Assembly: GCF_003352385.1 (NCBI RefSeq)
Contig: NZ_CP031243.1
Span: forward strand, 1,032,501-1,096,500
DNA length: 64,000 bases
Source of the DNA: Haemophilus haemolyticus
Lineage (GTDB): Bacteria; Pseudomonadota; Gammaproteobacteria; Enterobacterales; Pasteurellaceae
Direction: 5' to 3'
Of the stretch, positions 1-9,027 are shown in pieces. The first letter of the stretch is position 1. Each line of letters begins with the position of its first letter. A model generated the notes under the pieces. The model was not told the DNA's origin, made no database searches, and saw only the letters and a program-made list of their open reading frames with translations. Made by a program: the position numbers and the translations under genes.

Positions 1-1
1 T

Positions 2-46
2 CGAAGTGATGTGAATGCGGGTGGTAGTGTAGGATACCACTGGTAA
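2..46 (+). CDS. C-terminal end of an outer-membrane beta-barrel protein (partial)
   Basis: An open frame enters from the left edge and gives RSDVNAGGSVGYHW before a TAA stop. The alternating small/aromatic pattern and the terminal tryptophan resemble the last beta strand (the BamA-recognised signal) of outer-membrane proteins. The GGSVGYHW ending is particularly like YadA-type trimeric autotransporter anchors. Only 14 codons are visible, so the family is an inference. A rho-independent terminator follows 18 bases later, which supports a real gene end here. Confidence 0.45.
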   Translation, partial: RSDVNAGGSVGYHW

Positions 47-64
47 AATAAAGGATAGGAGTAA

Positions 65-94
65 AAGTGCGGTCAATTTGGACCGCATTTTTTA
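65..94 (+). terminator. Terminator built on an uptake signal
   Basis: TGCGGTC (68-74) pairs with GACCGCA (81-87), followed by a T run. The left arm contains a perfect uptake signal (65-73). It ends the partial gene at the left edge. Confidence 0.75.
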
Positions 95-198
95 TAAAAA
101 TACGGGTGTTGACGTGAAAAATTGTGGTTCTTGAAAAATATATTTCTAGGTAAATTTGCCTTATGTTATCCTTTACAAAAAATTTTTAGGATCACATT

Positions 199-1266
199 AT
201 GTTGAGTATTTTTGTTACTTTTCTTGGCGCGTTTTTAACATTGATTGTGATGCGACCAGTTGCTAATTGGATTGGATTAGTTGATAAACCAAACTATCGT
301 AAACGTCATCAAGGCGCAATTCCGTTAATTGGTGGCGTGTCGCTTTTTGTTGGAAATCTTTGCTATTACCTGATGGAATGGGAGCAACTTCGATTACCGT
401 ATCTCTATTTGTTCAGTATTTTTGTTTTATTGGCGATAGGGATTTTAGATGATCGCTTTGATATCAGTCCTTTCTTAAGAGCGGGGATTCAAGCAATTCT
501 GGCGATTTTAATGATTGATCTTGGGAATGTTTATCTTGATCATCTTGGTCAAATTTTAGGGCCTTTCCAGTTAACGCTTGGTTCAATTGGTTTGATTATT
601 ACCGTCTTTGCCACTATCGCGATTATTAATGCCTTTAATATGATTGATGGTATTGATGGATTGCTCGGTGGGCTTTCTTGCGTTTCTTTTGCCGCGATTG
701 GTTTTTTGATGTATCGAGATGGGCAAATGGATATGGCACATTGGAGTTTTGCTTTAATCGTGTCGATTTTACCTTATTTGATGCTAAACCTAGGGATTCC
801 ATTTGGATCGAAATATAAGGTGTTTATGGGGGATGCGGGGAGTACATTAATTGGTTTTACCATTATTTGGATTTTGTTATTGAGTACGCAAGGAAAAGGG
901 CATCCTATGAATCCAGTAACCGCACTTTGGATTATTGCGATTCCTTTGATTGATATGGTTGCGATTATTTATCGCCGTGTACGTAAAGGTAAAAGCCCAT
1001 TCCGTCCAGATCGTTTACACGTTCATCATTTAATGGTGAGAGCGGGTTTAACATCAAGACAAGCCTTTTTATTGATTACGTTTGTTTCGGCAGTGTGTGC
1101 AACTATCGGTATTTTAGGGGAAGTTTATTATGTGAATGAGTGGGCGATGTTTGTCGGCTTTTTCATTTTATTTTTCCTTTATGTGTATTCAATTACGCGT
1201 GCATGGCGAATTACCCGTTGGGTAAGAAGAATGAAACGTCGCGCAAAACGATTGAAGAAAGCATAA
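199..1266 (+). CDS. wecA: Undecaprenyl-phosphate GlcNAc-1-phosphate transferase WecA
   Basis: Integral membrane enzyme that moves GlcNAc-1-phosphate from UDP-GlcNAc to undecaprenyl phosphate, the first step of several lipid-linked surface glycans. At 355 aa it has the usual family length. The polyprenyl-phosphate N-acetylhexosamine-1-phosphate transferase motifs are present: LDDRFD (83-88), NMIDGIDG (147-154), GDAGS (211-215) and the basic loop RLHVHHL (272-278). About ten hydrophobic segments alternate with short loops, and the C-terminus is strongly basic. The ATG follows TTAGGATCAC at good spacing. It stands alone, between a terminator on each side. H. influenzae lacks enterobacterial common antigen, so the acceptor glycan is probably a lipooligosaccharide or other surface glycan; that part is inference. 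Confidence 0.93.
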   Translation: MLSIFVTFLGAFLTLIVMRPVANWIGLVDKPNYRKRHQGAIPLIGGVSLFVGNLCYYLMEWEQLRLPYLYLFSIFVLLAIGILDDRFDISPFLRAGIQAILAILMIDLGNVYLDHLGQILGPFQLTLGSIGLIITVFATIAIINAFNMIDGIDGLLGGLSCVSFAAIGFLMYRDGQMDMAHWSFALIVSILPYLMLNLGIPFGSKYKVFMGDAGSTLIGFTIIWILLLSTQGKGHPMNPVTALWIIAIPLIDMVAIIYRRVRKGKSPFRPDRLHVHHLMVRAGLTSRQAFLLITFVSAVCATIGILGEVYYVNEWAMFVGFFILFFLYVYSITRAWRITRWVRRMKRRAKRLKKA

Positions 1267-1308
1267 AAATAAAGGCTTGTGTTATTAAATTACAAGCCTT
1301 TATTTTTT
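1267..1308 (+). terminator. wecA terminator
   Basis: AAAGGCTTGT pairs with ACAAGCCTTT around a short A/T loop and is followed by a T run, directly after the wecA stop. Confidence 0.85.
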
Positions 1309-1356
1309 GAGAAAATTCACTGCACTTTAGAGTTTGGTCGATATGTTTTGTAGATA

Positions 1357-1388
1357 GAAAAAATCCCCAGCCTTTTGGCTAGGGATTG
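1357..1388 (-). terminator. tRNA-Gly operon terminator
   Basis: Stem AATCCCCAGCC (1362-1372) with GGCTAGGGATT (1377-1387). Read on the minus strand the hairpin is followed by a T run, just past the second tRNA-Gly gene. Confidence 0.8.
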
Positions 1389-1393
1389 AAATT

Positions 1394-1469
<76 letters not shown>

Positions 1470-1493
1470 AATAATACTTTTATAATGTGAAAT

Positions 1494-1569
1494 TGGAGCG
1501 GGAAACGAGGCTCGAACTCGCGACCCCAACCTTGGCAAGGTTGTGCTCTACCAACTGAGCTATTCCCGC
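1494..1569 (-). tRNA. tRNA-Gly (anticodon GCC), proximal copy
   Basis: A 76-nt cloverleaf with encoded CCA and anticodon GCC at 1534-1536. It lies 24 bases upstream of the other copy in the direction of transcription, so the two are almost certainly co-transcribed and then processed. The anticodon stem carries the compensatory A-T pair. Confidence 0.97.
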
Positions 1570-1594
1570 AGTTCACATCAGTGAATGAGGTCGC

Positions 1595-1622
1595 ATTATA
1601 CAAATATTTTTAGGGCTTGCAA
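1595..1622 (-). promoter_or_regulatory. tRNA-Gly operon promoter
   Basis: On the minus strand, TTGCAA (1617-1622) and TATAAT (1595-1600) are separated by 16 bases. A GC-rich discriminator (GCGACC) follows, as expected for a stringently controlled stable-RNA promoter. The start would fall about 20 bases before the first tRNA. Confidence 0.7.
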
Positions 1623-1662
1623 GGGCAATTTCATAAAAAGAAATTTTTTGTTGAAGTTTTCG

Positions 1663-2211
1663 TCAATCTAATTTCATGAAATGTTCGCGATAATAAGCTA
1701 GCTCTTTAATCGATTCTCGAATGTCATCTAGCGCCAAATGCGTATTCTCTTTTTTAAAGCCTTCTAAAATTTCAGGTTTCCAACGTGCAGCAAGTTCTTT
1801 TAATGTGCTCACGTCTAAATGGCGATAATGAAAATAATCGGCTAAATCAGGCATATATTTCACTAAAAAGCGTTTATCTTGGGCAATACTATTACCGCAA
1901 ATTGGCGACGAACCTTTTGGCACCCATTTTTTTAAAAAGTCTAAGGTTTGTAATTCTGCTGCACGTTCGGTAAGTTTGCTGGCTTTTACGCGTTCAATTA
2001 AGCCGTTTTCACTATGTGTTTTTTGGCACCAATCATTCATTTTATTGAGTAATTCATCAGACTGATGAACGGCTAATACAGGGCCCTCTGCCAAAATATT
2101 CAAATTTTTATCTGTCACAATAGTCGCAATTTCAATAATACGTTCTTTTTCCGGATCTAAACCGGTCATTTCTAAATCAATCCAAATAAGATTTTGTTTA
2201 TCGAATGGCAT
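1663..2211 (-). CDS. orn: Oligoribonuclease
   Basis: DEDDh-family 3'-5' exoribonuclease that degrades two- to five-nucleotide RNA fragments, including pGpG, in the cytoplasm. The exonuclease motif I is at the N-terminus (IDLEMTG), and the central [11 protein letters not shown] and late [11 protein letters not shown] segments supply the other acidic and histidine residues. The start at 2211 gives 182 aa and begins [10 protein letters not shown], matching the family. An upstream ATG at 2244 would add 11 residues without a family counterpart. It is divergent from rsgA, whose ATG is 69 bases away. Confidence 0.95.
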   Translation of the reverse strand: MPFDKQNLIWIDLEMTGLDPEKERIIEIATIVTDKNLNILAEGPVLAVHQSDELLNKMNDWCQKTHSENGLIERVKASKLTERAAELQTLDFLKKWVPKGSSPICGNSIAQDKRFLVKYMPDLADYFHYRHLDVSTLKELAARWKPEILEGFKKENTHLALDDIRESIKELAYYREHFMKLD

Positions 2212-2280
2212 AATATCAGGTATCCTATGCAAAATTTTTTTCATTTTACCAAAAACAAGGGAAAAAACGACCGCACTTTT

Positions 2281-3321
2281 ATGGCTAAACGTAAATTAAC
2301 TCAAAACCAAACCAGAAGAATTCAATCGAATAATGCGAAAACATTACATCGCCATAAGAAAAAAGAGATTGAATGGTCAGATGAAATGCTTGGAGAATCA
2401 CAAGAAGGTGTTGTGGTCACGCGTTATTCGATTCATGCTGATGTCGAAAATGAACAAGGCGAAATTTATCGTTGTAATTTGCGCCGTACTTTGTCGAGTT
2501 TGGTGGTGGGAGATAAAGTCGTTTGGCGTAAAGGCAATGAACAATTACAAGGTGTGAGCGGTGTGATTGAGGCGATCCATCCCCGAGAAAATGAAATTTC
2601 CCGTCCTGATTATTATGATGGTTTGAAACCCATTGCGGCGAATATTGATCGTATTATTATTGTATCAGCGGTGTTGCCAACGCTTTCCTTAAATATTATC
2701 GATCGTTATCTTGTTGTGTGTGAAATCGCGGGAATTACGCCTCTCATTGTTTTGAATAAAGTGGATTTATTGACGCAGGAACAGCGTCAAGAAATTGAAG
2801 AACAACTTAAAATTTACCAAGATATTGGCTATGAGATTTTAATGATTTCAGCAAAGAGCGGTGAAAATATGGAAAAATTAACCGCACTTTTGGCACAAGG
2901 CACGGCGATTTTTGTTGGGCAATCTGGTGTCGGTAAATCAAGTTTAATTAATCATATTTTGCCTACCGTAAACGCTCAAGTAGGGGACGTGAGTGAAACA
3001 TCAGGGCTAGGGCAACATACCACGACATCATCGCGTCTTTATCATTTGCCACAAGGCGGTAATTTAATTGATTCGCCAGGAATTAGAGAATTTGGGCTTT
3101 GGCATTTAGATGCGGAGCAAATCACAAAAGGGTATCGAGAATTTCAATATGTTTTGGGAACCTGTAAATTCCGTGATTGTAAACATTTGAGCGATCCAGG
3201 GTGTGCGTTGCGTGAAGCAGTGGAGCAAGGGAAAATTTCGCCTGTTCGTTATGATAATTATCACCGATTAATTGAAAGTTTAAGTGAAACAAAATCACAA
3301 CGTCATTTTTCAGCAGTTTAA
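2281..3321 (+). CDS. rsgA: Ribosome small-subunit biogenesis GTPase RsgA
   Basis: Circularly permuted GTPase acting late in 30S maturation. After a basic N-terminus ([13 protein letters not shown]) and an OB fold come G4 NKVD (159-162), then G1 GQSGVGKSS (213-221) and G3 DSPG (264-267): the permuted order. A zinc knuckle follows with C295, C300, H302 and C308. The start is chosen at MAKRK by family similarity, giving 346 aa. A perfect uptake signal (2270-2278) ends two bases before the ATG, and the nearest Shine-Dalgarno-like AGGG is about 20 bases upstream, so initiation here is poorly marked. A second uptake signal lies at 2881. Confidence 0.94.
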   Translation: MAKRKLTQNQTRRIQSNNAKTLHRHKKKEIEWSDEMLGESQEGVVVTRYSIHADVENEQGEIYRCNLRRTLSSLVVGDKVVWRKGNEQLQGVSGVIEAIHPRENEISRPDYYDGLKPIAANIDRIIIVSAVLPTLSLNIIDRYLVVCEIAGITPLIVLNKVDLLTQEQRQEIEEQLKIYQDIGYEILMISAKSGENMEKLTALLAQGTAIFVGQSGVGKSSLINHILPTVNAQVGDVSETSGLGQHTTTSSRLYHLPQGGNLIDSPGIREFGLWHLDAEQITKGYREFQYVLGTCKFRDCKHLSDPGCALREAVEQGKISPVRYDNYHRLIESLSETKSQRHFSAV

Positions 3322-3346
3322 CGATTGCGCAAGCTGGATGATAAAT

Positions 3347-3368
3347 AAGCAAATCCTGCTTTTTTTTA
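3347..3368 (+). terminator. Possible rsgA terminator
   Basis: A small hairpin, AAGCA (3347-3351) with TGCTT (3357-3361), followed by a run of T. The stem is short, so termination may be partial. Confidence 0.45.
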
Positions 3369-3484
3369 TGATCTAATTCAATTTTTTTAGTGTTTATTCT
3401 TGATTATTTGTTTTTGAACAAGGATACTAAGGCGAATTTTATCTTTGTATTTTTTTAACTATTATTTAGTAGAGAGGTAGCATT

Positions 3485-3742
3485 ATGTACTCAAAAGATG
3501 TTGAAATCACCGCGCCAAACGGTTTACACACTCGTCCTGCAGCACAATTTGTGAAAGAAGCTAAAGCATTTTCTTCTGATATCACAGTGATATCTGCTGG
3601 TAAGAGCGCAAGTGCAAAAAGTTTGTTTAAGCTACAAACGCTAGGTTTAACACAGGGTACGGTGATAACCATTTCTGCTGAAGGCGAAGATGAGCAGCAG
3701 GCAGTTGAGCATTTAGTCGCTTTGATTCCAACTTTAGAATAA
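3485..3742 (+). CDS. ptsH: Phosphocarrier protein HPr
   Basis: Small cytoplasmic phosphocarrier of the sugar phosphotransferase system, passing phosphate from enzyme I to the EIIA domains. It is 85 aa, the usual length. The phosphorylated His15 is in NGLHTRP and Ser46 follows the AKS segment. The ATG follows a GAGAGGTAG ribosome-binding site. It is first in ptsH-ptsI-crr, 78 bases before ptsI. Confidence 0.97.
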   Translation: MYSKDVEITAPNGLHTRPAAQFVKEAKAFSSDITVISAGKSASAKSLFKLQTLGLTQGTVITISAEGEDEQQAVEHLVALIPTLE

Positions 3743-3820
3743 TTCTTACTTAGCCATAAAATTGTGAAATTTTATGGCTATTGTTTATCTATTCCTTTTT
3801 AATTATTTCGGAAGGTATCT

Positions 3821-5548
3821 ATGATTTCTGGTATTCTCGCATCCCCAGGTATTGCCTTTGGTAAGGCACTTGTTCTTAAAGAAGAAAAGATTGTTCTTGA
3901 TACGCAAAAAATTACTGATGATCAAATTGACGCAGAAGTCGCTCGATTTTATGAAGGTCGTGCATTGGCGGTGGAACAACTTAATTCAATCAGAGAGCGT
4001 GCATTAATTTCTTTAGGCGAAGAAAAAGCTGCAATCTTTGAAGGTCACTTGATGATTCTTGAGGATGAAGAATTGGAAGAAGAAATTCTTGATTATCTTC
4101 ATTCAAATAAAGTCAATGCCGCAGTTGCAGCGAGCAAAATTATTGATCAACAAGTCACAATGTTGTCGGAGATCGATGATGAATATTTGAAAGAGCGTGC
4201 TGGCGATATTCGTGATATTGGTAACCGTTTAATTAAAAATATTTTGGGCATGTACATAGTAGATCTTGGCGATATTCAAGAAGAATCAATTCTTGTTGCT
4301 TATGATCTGACTCCGTCAGAAACCGCCCAACTTAATCTTGAAAAAGTATTAGGGGTTGTCACTGATATTGGTGGTAGAACGTCTCATACTTCTATCATGG
4401 CGCGTTCTTTAGAATTACCCGCGATTGTAGGCACAAATAATGTGACCGAATTAGTTAATACAGGTGATTACTTAATTTTAGATGCCATAAATAATCAAGT
4501 TTATATCAATCCAACACAATCTCAGATTGATGAATTAAAAACACTTGAAGCTAAAATTTCTCAGGGAAAAGCAGAGTTAGCTAAATTAAAAGATCTTCCC
4601 GCAATCACATTAGATGGACACAAGGTTGATGTTGTCGCGAATATCGGGACAATCCGTGATTGTGAAGGGGCAGATCGTAATGGTGCAGAAGGTATTGGTT
4701 TATACCGAACTGAATTCTTATTTATGGATCGTGAACAACTTCCGACGGAAGAAGAACAATTCATCGCCTACAAAGAAGTCGTAGAAGCAATGAACGGGCG
4801 TTTAACCGTGCTTCGTACTATGGATATTGGTGGTGATAAAGAGCTTCCATATTTAGATTTACCAAAAGAAATGAATCCATTCTTGGGATGGCGTGCGATT
4901 CGCATTGCGTTAGATCGTCGTGAAATTCTAAATGCACAATTACGCGCAGTGTTGCGTGCTTCGGTATTTGGTAAATTGGCGGTGATGTTCCCGATGATTA
5001 TTTCTGTAGAAGAAATTCGAGAATTAAAAGCGGTTATTGAAACATTAAAAGCGGAATTGCGTGCAGAAGGCAAAGCTTTTGATGAGCATATCCAAGTGGG
5101 TGTCATGGTTGAAACGCCATCCGCAGCTGTAAATGCAAAATTCTTAGCAAAAGAAGTGGATTTCTTCAGTATCGGTACGAACGATTTAACCCAATATACT
5201 TTGGCTGTGGATCGTGGCAATGAGTTAATTTCGCATCTTTACAATCCAATGCAGCCATCTGTGCTTGGTTTAATTAAACAAGTGATTGATGCTTCTCACG
5301 CAGAGGGCAAATGGACGGGAATGTGCGGTGAATTAGCCGGTGATGAACGTGCAACTTTATTGTTACTTGGTATGGGATTAGATGAATTTAGTATGAGTGC
5401 TATTTCTGTACCTCGAATTAAAAAATTAATCCGTAATGTGAATTTCCAAGATGCAAAAGCCCTTGCTAATGCCGCATTACAAAAACCGACCGCTTCGGAA
5501 ATTGAGCAGTTAATCGAAGAATTTTTGGCGGAAAATGCATTAAATTAA
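3821..5548 (+). CDS. ptsI: PTS enzyme I
   Basis: Phosphoenolpyruvate-protein phosphotransferase that autophosphorylates on histidine with PEP and hands the phosphate to HPr. It is 575 aa, full length. The phospho-histidine is H189 in GGRTSHTS. The PEP-binding barrel shows [13 protein letters not shown] and, near the C-terminus, [15 protein letters not shown] and the active-site cysteine in GMCGELAGD. The ATG follows CGGAAGG. A 150-codon frame on the opposite strand (4768-5220) is only a coding shadow. Confidence 0.97.
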   Translation: MISGILASPGIAFGKALVLKEEKIVLDTQKITDDQIDAEVARFYEGRALAVEQLNSIRERALISLGEEKAAIFEGHLMILEDEELEEEILDYLHSNKVNAAVAASKIIDQQVTMLSEIDDEYLKERAGDIRDIGNRLIKNILGMYIVDLGDIQEESILVAYDLTPSETAQLNLEKVLGVVTDIGGRTSHTSIMARSLELPAIVGTNNVTELVNTGDYLILDAINNQVYINPTQSQIDELKTLEAKISQGKAELAKLKDLPAITLDGHKVDVVANIGTIRDCEGADRNGAEGIGLYRTEFLFMDREQLPTEEEQFIAYKEVVEAMNGRLTVLRTMDIGGDKELPYLDLPKEMNPFLGWRAIRIALDRREILNAQLRAVLRASVFGKLAVMFPMIISVEEIRELKAVIETLKAELRAEGKAFDEHIQVGVMVETPSAAVNAKFLAKEVDFFSIGTNDLTQYTLAVDRGNELISHLYNPMQPSVLGLIKQVIDASHAEGKWTGMCGELAGDERATLLLLGMGLDEFSMSAISVPRIKKLIRNVNFQDAKALANAALQKPTASEIEQLIEEFLAENALN

Positions 5549-5608
5549 ACAAAATTGTTTGATTTTACGTTAAAATAACAGCCATCTATGAATTGATAGG
5601 AGATTAAA

Positions 5609-6109
5609 ATGGGCTTATTTGACAAGTTATTCGGTTCAAAAGAAAACAAATCTGTGGAAGTTGAAATTTATGCACCTATCTCTGGTGATATTGTAAATAT
5701 TGAAGATGTTCCCGATGTAGTTTTCTCTGAAAAAATCGTGGGTGATGGTGTTGCTATTCGTCCTACTGGTAACAAAATCGTTGCGCCAGTGGATGGTGTG
5801 ATTGGTAAAATTTTTGAAACCAACCATGCTTTCTCAATGGAATCAAAAGAAGGTGTAGAATTATTTGTACACTTTGGTATTGATACCGTTGAGCTGAAAG
5901 GTGAAGGCTTTACTCGTATTGCGCAAGAAGGTCAATCTGTTAAACGCGGTGACACCGTAATTGAATTTGATCTTCCTTTATTAGAATCAAAAGCAAAATC
6001 TGTATTAACACCCATTGTTATTTCCAATATGGATGAAATTTCTTGCATCGTGAAAAAATCAGGTGAAGTCGTCGCTGGAGAGTCAGTGGTATTAAGCTTA
6101 ACTAAATAA
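5609..6109 (+). CDS. crr: Glucose-type PTS component EIIA (EIIA-Glc)
   Basis: Soluble phosphocarrier and regulator that also controls adenylate cyclase and inducer exclusion in relatives. It is 166 aa. The two active-site histidines are H73 (ETNHAFS) and the phosphorylated H88 (ELFVHFGID). The N-terminal amphipathic segment (MGLFDKLFG) that contacts membrane lipid in E. coli is conserved. It is the last gene of the pts operon, after a 60-base gap with a TAGGAG ribosome-binding site, and is closed by a strong terminator. H. influenzae uses the PTS for fructose rather than glucose, so the regulatory role may dominate; that is established for the species, not visible here. Confidence 0.96.
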   Translation: MGLFDKLFGSKENKSVEVEIYAPISGDIVNIEDVPDVVFSEKIVGDGVAIRPTGNKIVAPVDGVIGKIFETNHAFSMESKEGVELFVHFGIDTVELKGEGFTRIAQEGQSVKRGDTVIEFDLPLLESKAKSVLTPIVISNMDEISCIVKKSGEVVAGESVVLSLTK

Positions 6110-6121
6110 TTTCTTTACGAT

Positions 6122-6152
6122 AAAAAAGTCCGCCTTTGTGCGGATTTTTTAT
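6122..6152 (+). terminator. pts operon terminator
   Basis: GTCCGC pairs with GCGGAT around a CTTTGT loop, flanked by A and T runs, just after crr. Confidence 0.88.
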
Positions 6153-6202
6153 TTATGTAAATAAAACTGTGGTGTAGATAGGATTCAACGGAAAAATTAA
6201 AA

Positions 6203-7402
6203 ATGATCTATAAACTCACTGGCTCACTCCAAAATTACGTATGGGGAGGGCATCAATATATTCCTCAATTACTGAATATTCCTGCGGAAGAAAATCAATA
6301 TTATGCTGAATGGTGGTTAGGCGCACATCATTCTGCGCCTTCAAGCATTGAAGTTGATGGTAAAAATGTATTACTTACTGAATTTTTACAGAAAAATCCT
6401 ACCGCACTTGGTGCACAAAGCCGAGTAAGTTTTGGTGATGAATTACCCTATTTATTAAAAATTCTTGATGTTGCCCAACCTCTTTCTATTCAACTTCATC
6501 CAACAAAAACGCAAGCTGAAATAGGATTTGCGGAAGAAAATGCGAAAGGCATTGAGTTAAAAGCATCAACACGTACTTATAAAGATAACAATCATAAACC
6601 TGAAATGATGATTGCTTTATCTGATTTCTGGTTGTTGCATGGTTTTAAAAATAAATCGGATATTATCGAAACTTTAGAGGCGCGATCATCTTTAGTCCCG
6701 CTTGCAAAAAAATTGCATGAACAAGATTTACATGCTTTCTATGCCGATATTATGCAAGTAGAACAGGCCCAATTACACCAATGGCTTTCGCCAATTCTGT
6801 TGGAGAATCAAGTTGCTTATGAGGCTAATAATCTGGATTTAACTAATCCAGATTATTGGGTGCTTTACACCATTGATGCAATGAATATTTCTTTAGATAA
6901 ATTAGATGCAGGTTTAATTTGTTTCTATTTGTTTAATATTGTTCATCTCAAAAAAGGTGAAGGAATTTACCAAGATGCAGGCATTCCGCATGCTTATTTG
7001 CGTGGGCAAAATATTGAATTGATGGCTTGTTCGGATAATGTGATTCGAGGTGGTTTAACGCCTAAATATGTTGATATTCCAGAATTACTTAAAATTGTTG
7101 ATTGTCGTGAAGTGGAGCCTAAAATTATCCCGTTGGCACCTCAAGATGCACGCATATTTACTTACGCCACGCCAGCAAAAGATTTCGCTTTGCAAAATAT
7201 TCAATATGAATGTGGCGAAACTCATCATTTAAAAGCACAAAGTGCGAGTATTTTATTGGTGATGAATGGCCAGTTAAATTTACGCTCAGAAACGACCGCA
7301 CTTTCTTTGAAACAAGGTAAGGCAGCTTTCATTACCGCGAATGCTTCTTATGAGGTGGAAGGTTTAATTGAAGGCTATGCAGTGGTGGCAAAATTGCCTT
7401 AA
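6203..7402 (+). CDS. manA: Mannose-6-phosphate isomerase, class I
   Basis: Zinc enzyme interconverting mannose 6-phosphate and fructose 6-phosphate. At 399 aa it fits type I phosphomannose isomerases. Metal ligands are visible as Q97 and H99 (IQLHPTK), E134 (HKPEM) and H263 (GIPHAYLRG), with the active-site arginine R267. It lies downstream of the pts operon beyond its terminator, so it is probably a separate unit. Two uptake signals (6401, 7295) sit inside the gene. The symbol is by function; several bacteria use pmi for it. Confidence 0.92.
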   Translation: MIYKLTGSLQNYVWGGHQYIPQLLNIPAEENQYYAEWWLGAHHSAPSSIEVDGKNVLLTEFLQKNPTALGAQSRVSFGDELPYLLKILDVAQPLSIQLHPTKTQAEIGFAEENAKGIELKASTRTYKDNNHKPEMMIALSDFWLLHGFKNKSDIIETLEARSSLVPLAKKLHEQDLHAFYADIMQVEQAQLHQWLSPILLENQVAYEANNLDLTNPDYWVLYTIDAMNISLDKLDAGLICFYLFNIVHLKKGEGIYQDAGIPHAYLRGQNIELMACSDNVIRGGLTPKYVDIPELLKIVDCREVEPKIIPLAPQDARIFTYATPAKDFALQNIQYECGETHHLKAQSASILLVMNGQLNLRSETTALSLKQGKAAFITANASYEVEGLIEGYAVVAKLP

Positions 7403-7481
7403 TTTTATACAAAATAGGCTATAAAAGTACGAGTGGATTTGATAGACTTTTTATTCAATCTATCTAATAAAGGAGAAAAAT

Positions 7482-8399
7482 ATGCTTGATGGATTCGCTA
7501 TTTCCACATTAATTTTTGTGATATTAGTCGCATTAATTTTGTTTTCTACAGTAAAAACCGTACCACAAGGCTATAACTGGACAATCGAACGTTTTGGTCG
7601 TTACACAAGAACGTTAATTCCAGGGTTAAATTTAGTGGTGCCTTTTGTTGATCGTATTGGTCGTAAAATTAATATGATGGAACAAGTTTTAGACATTCCT
7701 TCCCAAGAAGTGATTTCTAAAGATAACGCCAATGTTTCTATTGATGCGGTTTGTTTTGTGCAAGTGATTGATGCCCGAAGTGCGGCTTATGAAGTAAACC
7801 ATTTGGAACAAGCTATCATTAATTTAACCATGACAAATATTCGAACCGTGCTTGGCTCGATGGAGCTTGATGAAATGCTTTCCCAACGTGATTCTATTAA
7901 TAGTCGATTATTGGCTATTGTGGATGAAGCGACAAATCCATGGGGGATTAAAGTAACGCGTATTGAAATTCGTGATGTTCGTCCGCCTCGTGAACTGATT
8001 GATTCAATGAATGCTCAAATGAAAGCGGAACGAAATAAACGTGCTGAAGTATTAGAGGCTGAAGGGATTCGCCAAGCTCAGATTCTCCGTGCTGAAGGTG
8101 AAAAACAAGCTAGAATTCTAAAAGCGGAAGGGGAGCGACAAGAAGCCTTTTTACAAGCTGAGGCCCGAGAACGAGCTGCAGAAGCTGAAGCAAAAGCAAC
8201 GCAGATGGTATCAGAAGCAATTACCAGCGGTGATACCAAAGCGATTAACTACTTTATCGCTCAAAAATACACGGAAGCATTGAAAGAAATCGGTAGTTCA
8301 GGAAACAGTAAAGTCGTGCTTATGCCATTAGAAGCAGGCAATTTAATTGGTTCTGTTGCAGGTATTGCGGAGTTATTAAAGGGCGATAAAAAATCTTAA
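7482..8399 (+). CDS. qmcA: SPFH/stomatin-family membrane protein (QmcA-like)
   Basis: Membrane-anchored band-7 protein. One N-terminal hydrophobic helix (about 5-24) precedes the SPFH domain ([24 protein letters not shown] onward). After it comes a long Ala/Glu/Arg-rich coiled coil (about 175-245, with repeated [18 protein letters not shown]-type heptads) that drives ring formation. Its 305 aa equals E. coli QmcA. It is paired with an NfeD-like gene 83 bases downstream, the usual partnership of this family. In relatives QmcA associates with FtsH; the role here is inferred. The ATG follows AAAGGAG. Confidence 0.88.
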   Translation: MLDGFAISTLIFVILVALILFSTVKTVPQGYNWTIERFGRYTRTLIPGLNLVVPFVDRIGRKINMMEQVLDIPSQEVISKDNANVSIDAVCFVQVIDARSAAYEVNHLEQAIINLTMTNIRTVLGSMELDEMLSQRDSINSRLLAIVDEATNPWGIKVTRIEIRDVRPPRELIDSMNAQMKAERNKRAEVLEAEGIRQAQILRAEGEKQARILKAEGERQEAFLQAEARERAAEAEAKATQMVSEAITSGDTKAINYFIAQKYTEALKEIGSSGNSKVVLMPLEAGNLIGSVAGIAELLKGDKKS

Positions 8400-8403
8400 T
8401 TTA

Positions 8404-8449
8404 GATAAAGTGCGGTGATTTTTTTAATCGTTTATCACCGCACTTTTGT
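8404..8449 (+). terminator. Uptake-signal inverted pair between qmcA and the NfeD gene
   Basis: AAAGTGCGGTGAT (uptake signal at 8408) faces ATCACCGCACTTTT (uptake signal at 8437), giving a 12-13 bp stem followed by T. It lies between two genes that normally work together, so it may attenuate rather than stop transcription. Confidence 0.75.
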
Positions 8450-8482
8450 AATAAAAAGCCCTTACAACAAATAGGAGAGTCT

Positions 8483-8938
8483 ATGGCGGATTGGTTAATA
8501 AATTGGACGCTTTGGCATTGGCTGATTTTAGGCTTTATTTTGCTTATTGGTGAAGTGCTTACACCAGGGATATTTTTGCTATGGTGGGGATTAGCGGCTT
8601 TAGTGACGGCATTTGTACAATTTCTTTTTCCAAGCCTTTCTCTTGCCTCACTTGCTATTTTTTACGCGCTATTAGCTTGCATACTTTCTGTGATTTGGTG
8701 GAAATATCAACATGGTAAAGATCGCCATGATCAATCTCATTCAACATTAAATCAACGTGATCATGCCTTACTTGGTAAACAAGGCATTGTTCAAGATCTT
8801 GGCGCAAATGGAATTGGTCGAGGTGCTTTTGGTGATACAACTTGGCGTATTCAAGGAGATAATCTCACGGTTGGCGCATTGATTGAAGTTGAACGTGTGG
8901 ATGGCATTACGCTGATTGTAAAAAATCTTTCTAATTAG
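8483..8938 (+). CDS. NfeD-like membrane protein (YbbJ type)
   Basis: A 151-aa inner-membrane protein. The hydrophobic N-terminal half (about 10-75, three to four segments) is rich in Trp and Leu. The soluble C-terminal OB fold is marked by the conserved GKQGIVQDLGANGIGRGAFGD-type stretch and VGALIEVERVDGITLIV. NfeD proteins accompany SPFH proteins and are thought to assist their complexes. The gene follows qmcA and ends at a terminator. The start follows ATAGGAGAG. Confidence 0.85.
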   Translation: MADWLINWTLWHWLILGFILLIGEVLTPGIFLLWWGLAALVTAFVQFLFPSLSLASLAIFYALLACILSVIWWKYQHGKDRHDQSHSTLNQRDHALLGKQGIVQDLGANGIGRGAFGDTTWRIQGDNLTVGALIEVERVDGITLIVKNLSN

Positions 8939-8958
8939 TTTTGGGTTTTATTCAATAA

Positions 8959-8989
8959 GAAAAAACAGGCATTAAGCCTGTTTTTTTAT
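8959..8989 (+). terminator. Terminator after the NfeD-like gene
   Basis: AACAGGC pairs with GCCTGTT around ATTAA, with an A run before and a T run after. It can serve both this operon and modE, which converges from the other side. Confidence 0.88.
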
Positions 8990-9027
8990 AGGATAAATCT
9001 TCCTTCAGAATTTACCGCACTTTGGGA

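Noticed and set aside
1-46. Fragment of 5S rRNA (GGTGGTAGTGT resembles part of it)
   Set aside because: The surrounding bases do not match 5S, and a codon-like frame ends in TAA before a terminator.
4768-5220. A 150-codon frame opposite ptsI
   Set aside because: Ser/Ile/Asn-rich shadow of a strongly conserved enzyme, with no start signals.
7441-7466. GATAGA/TCTATC inverted repeat between manA and qmcA
   Set aside because: Short A/T-rich stem with a ten-base loop and no T run; not better than chance.
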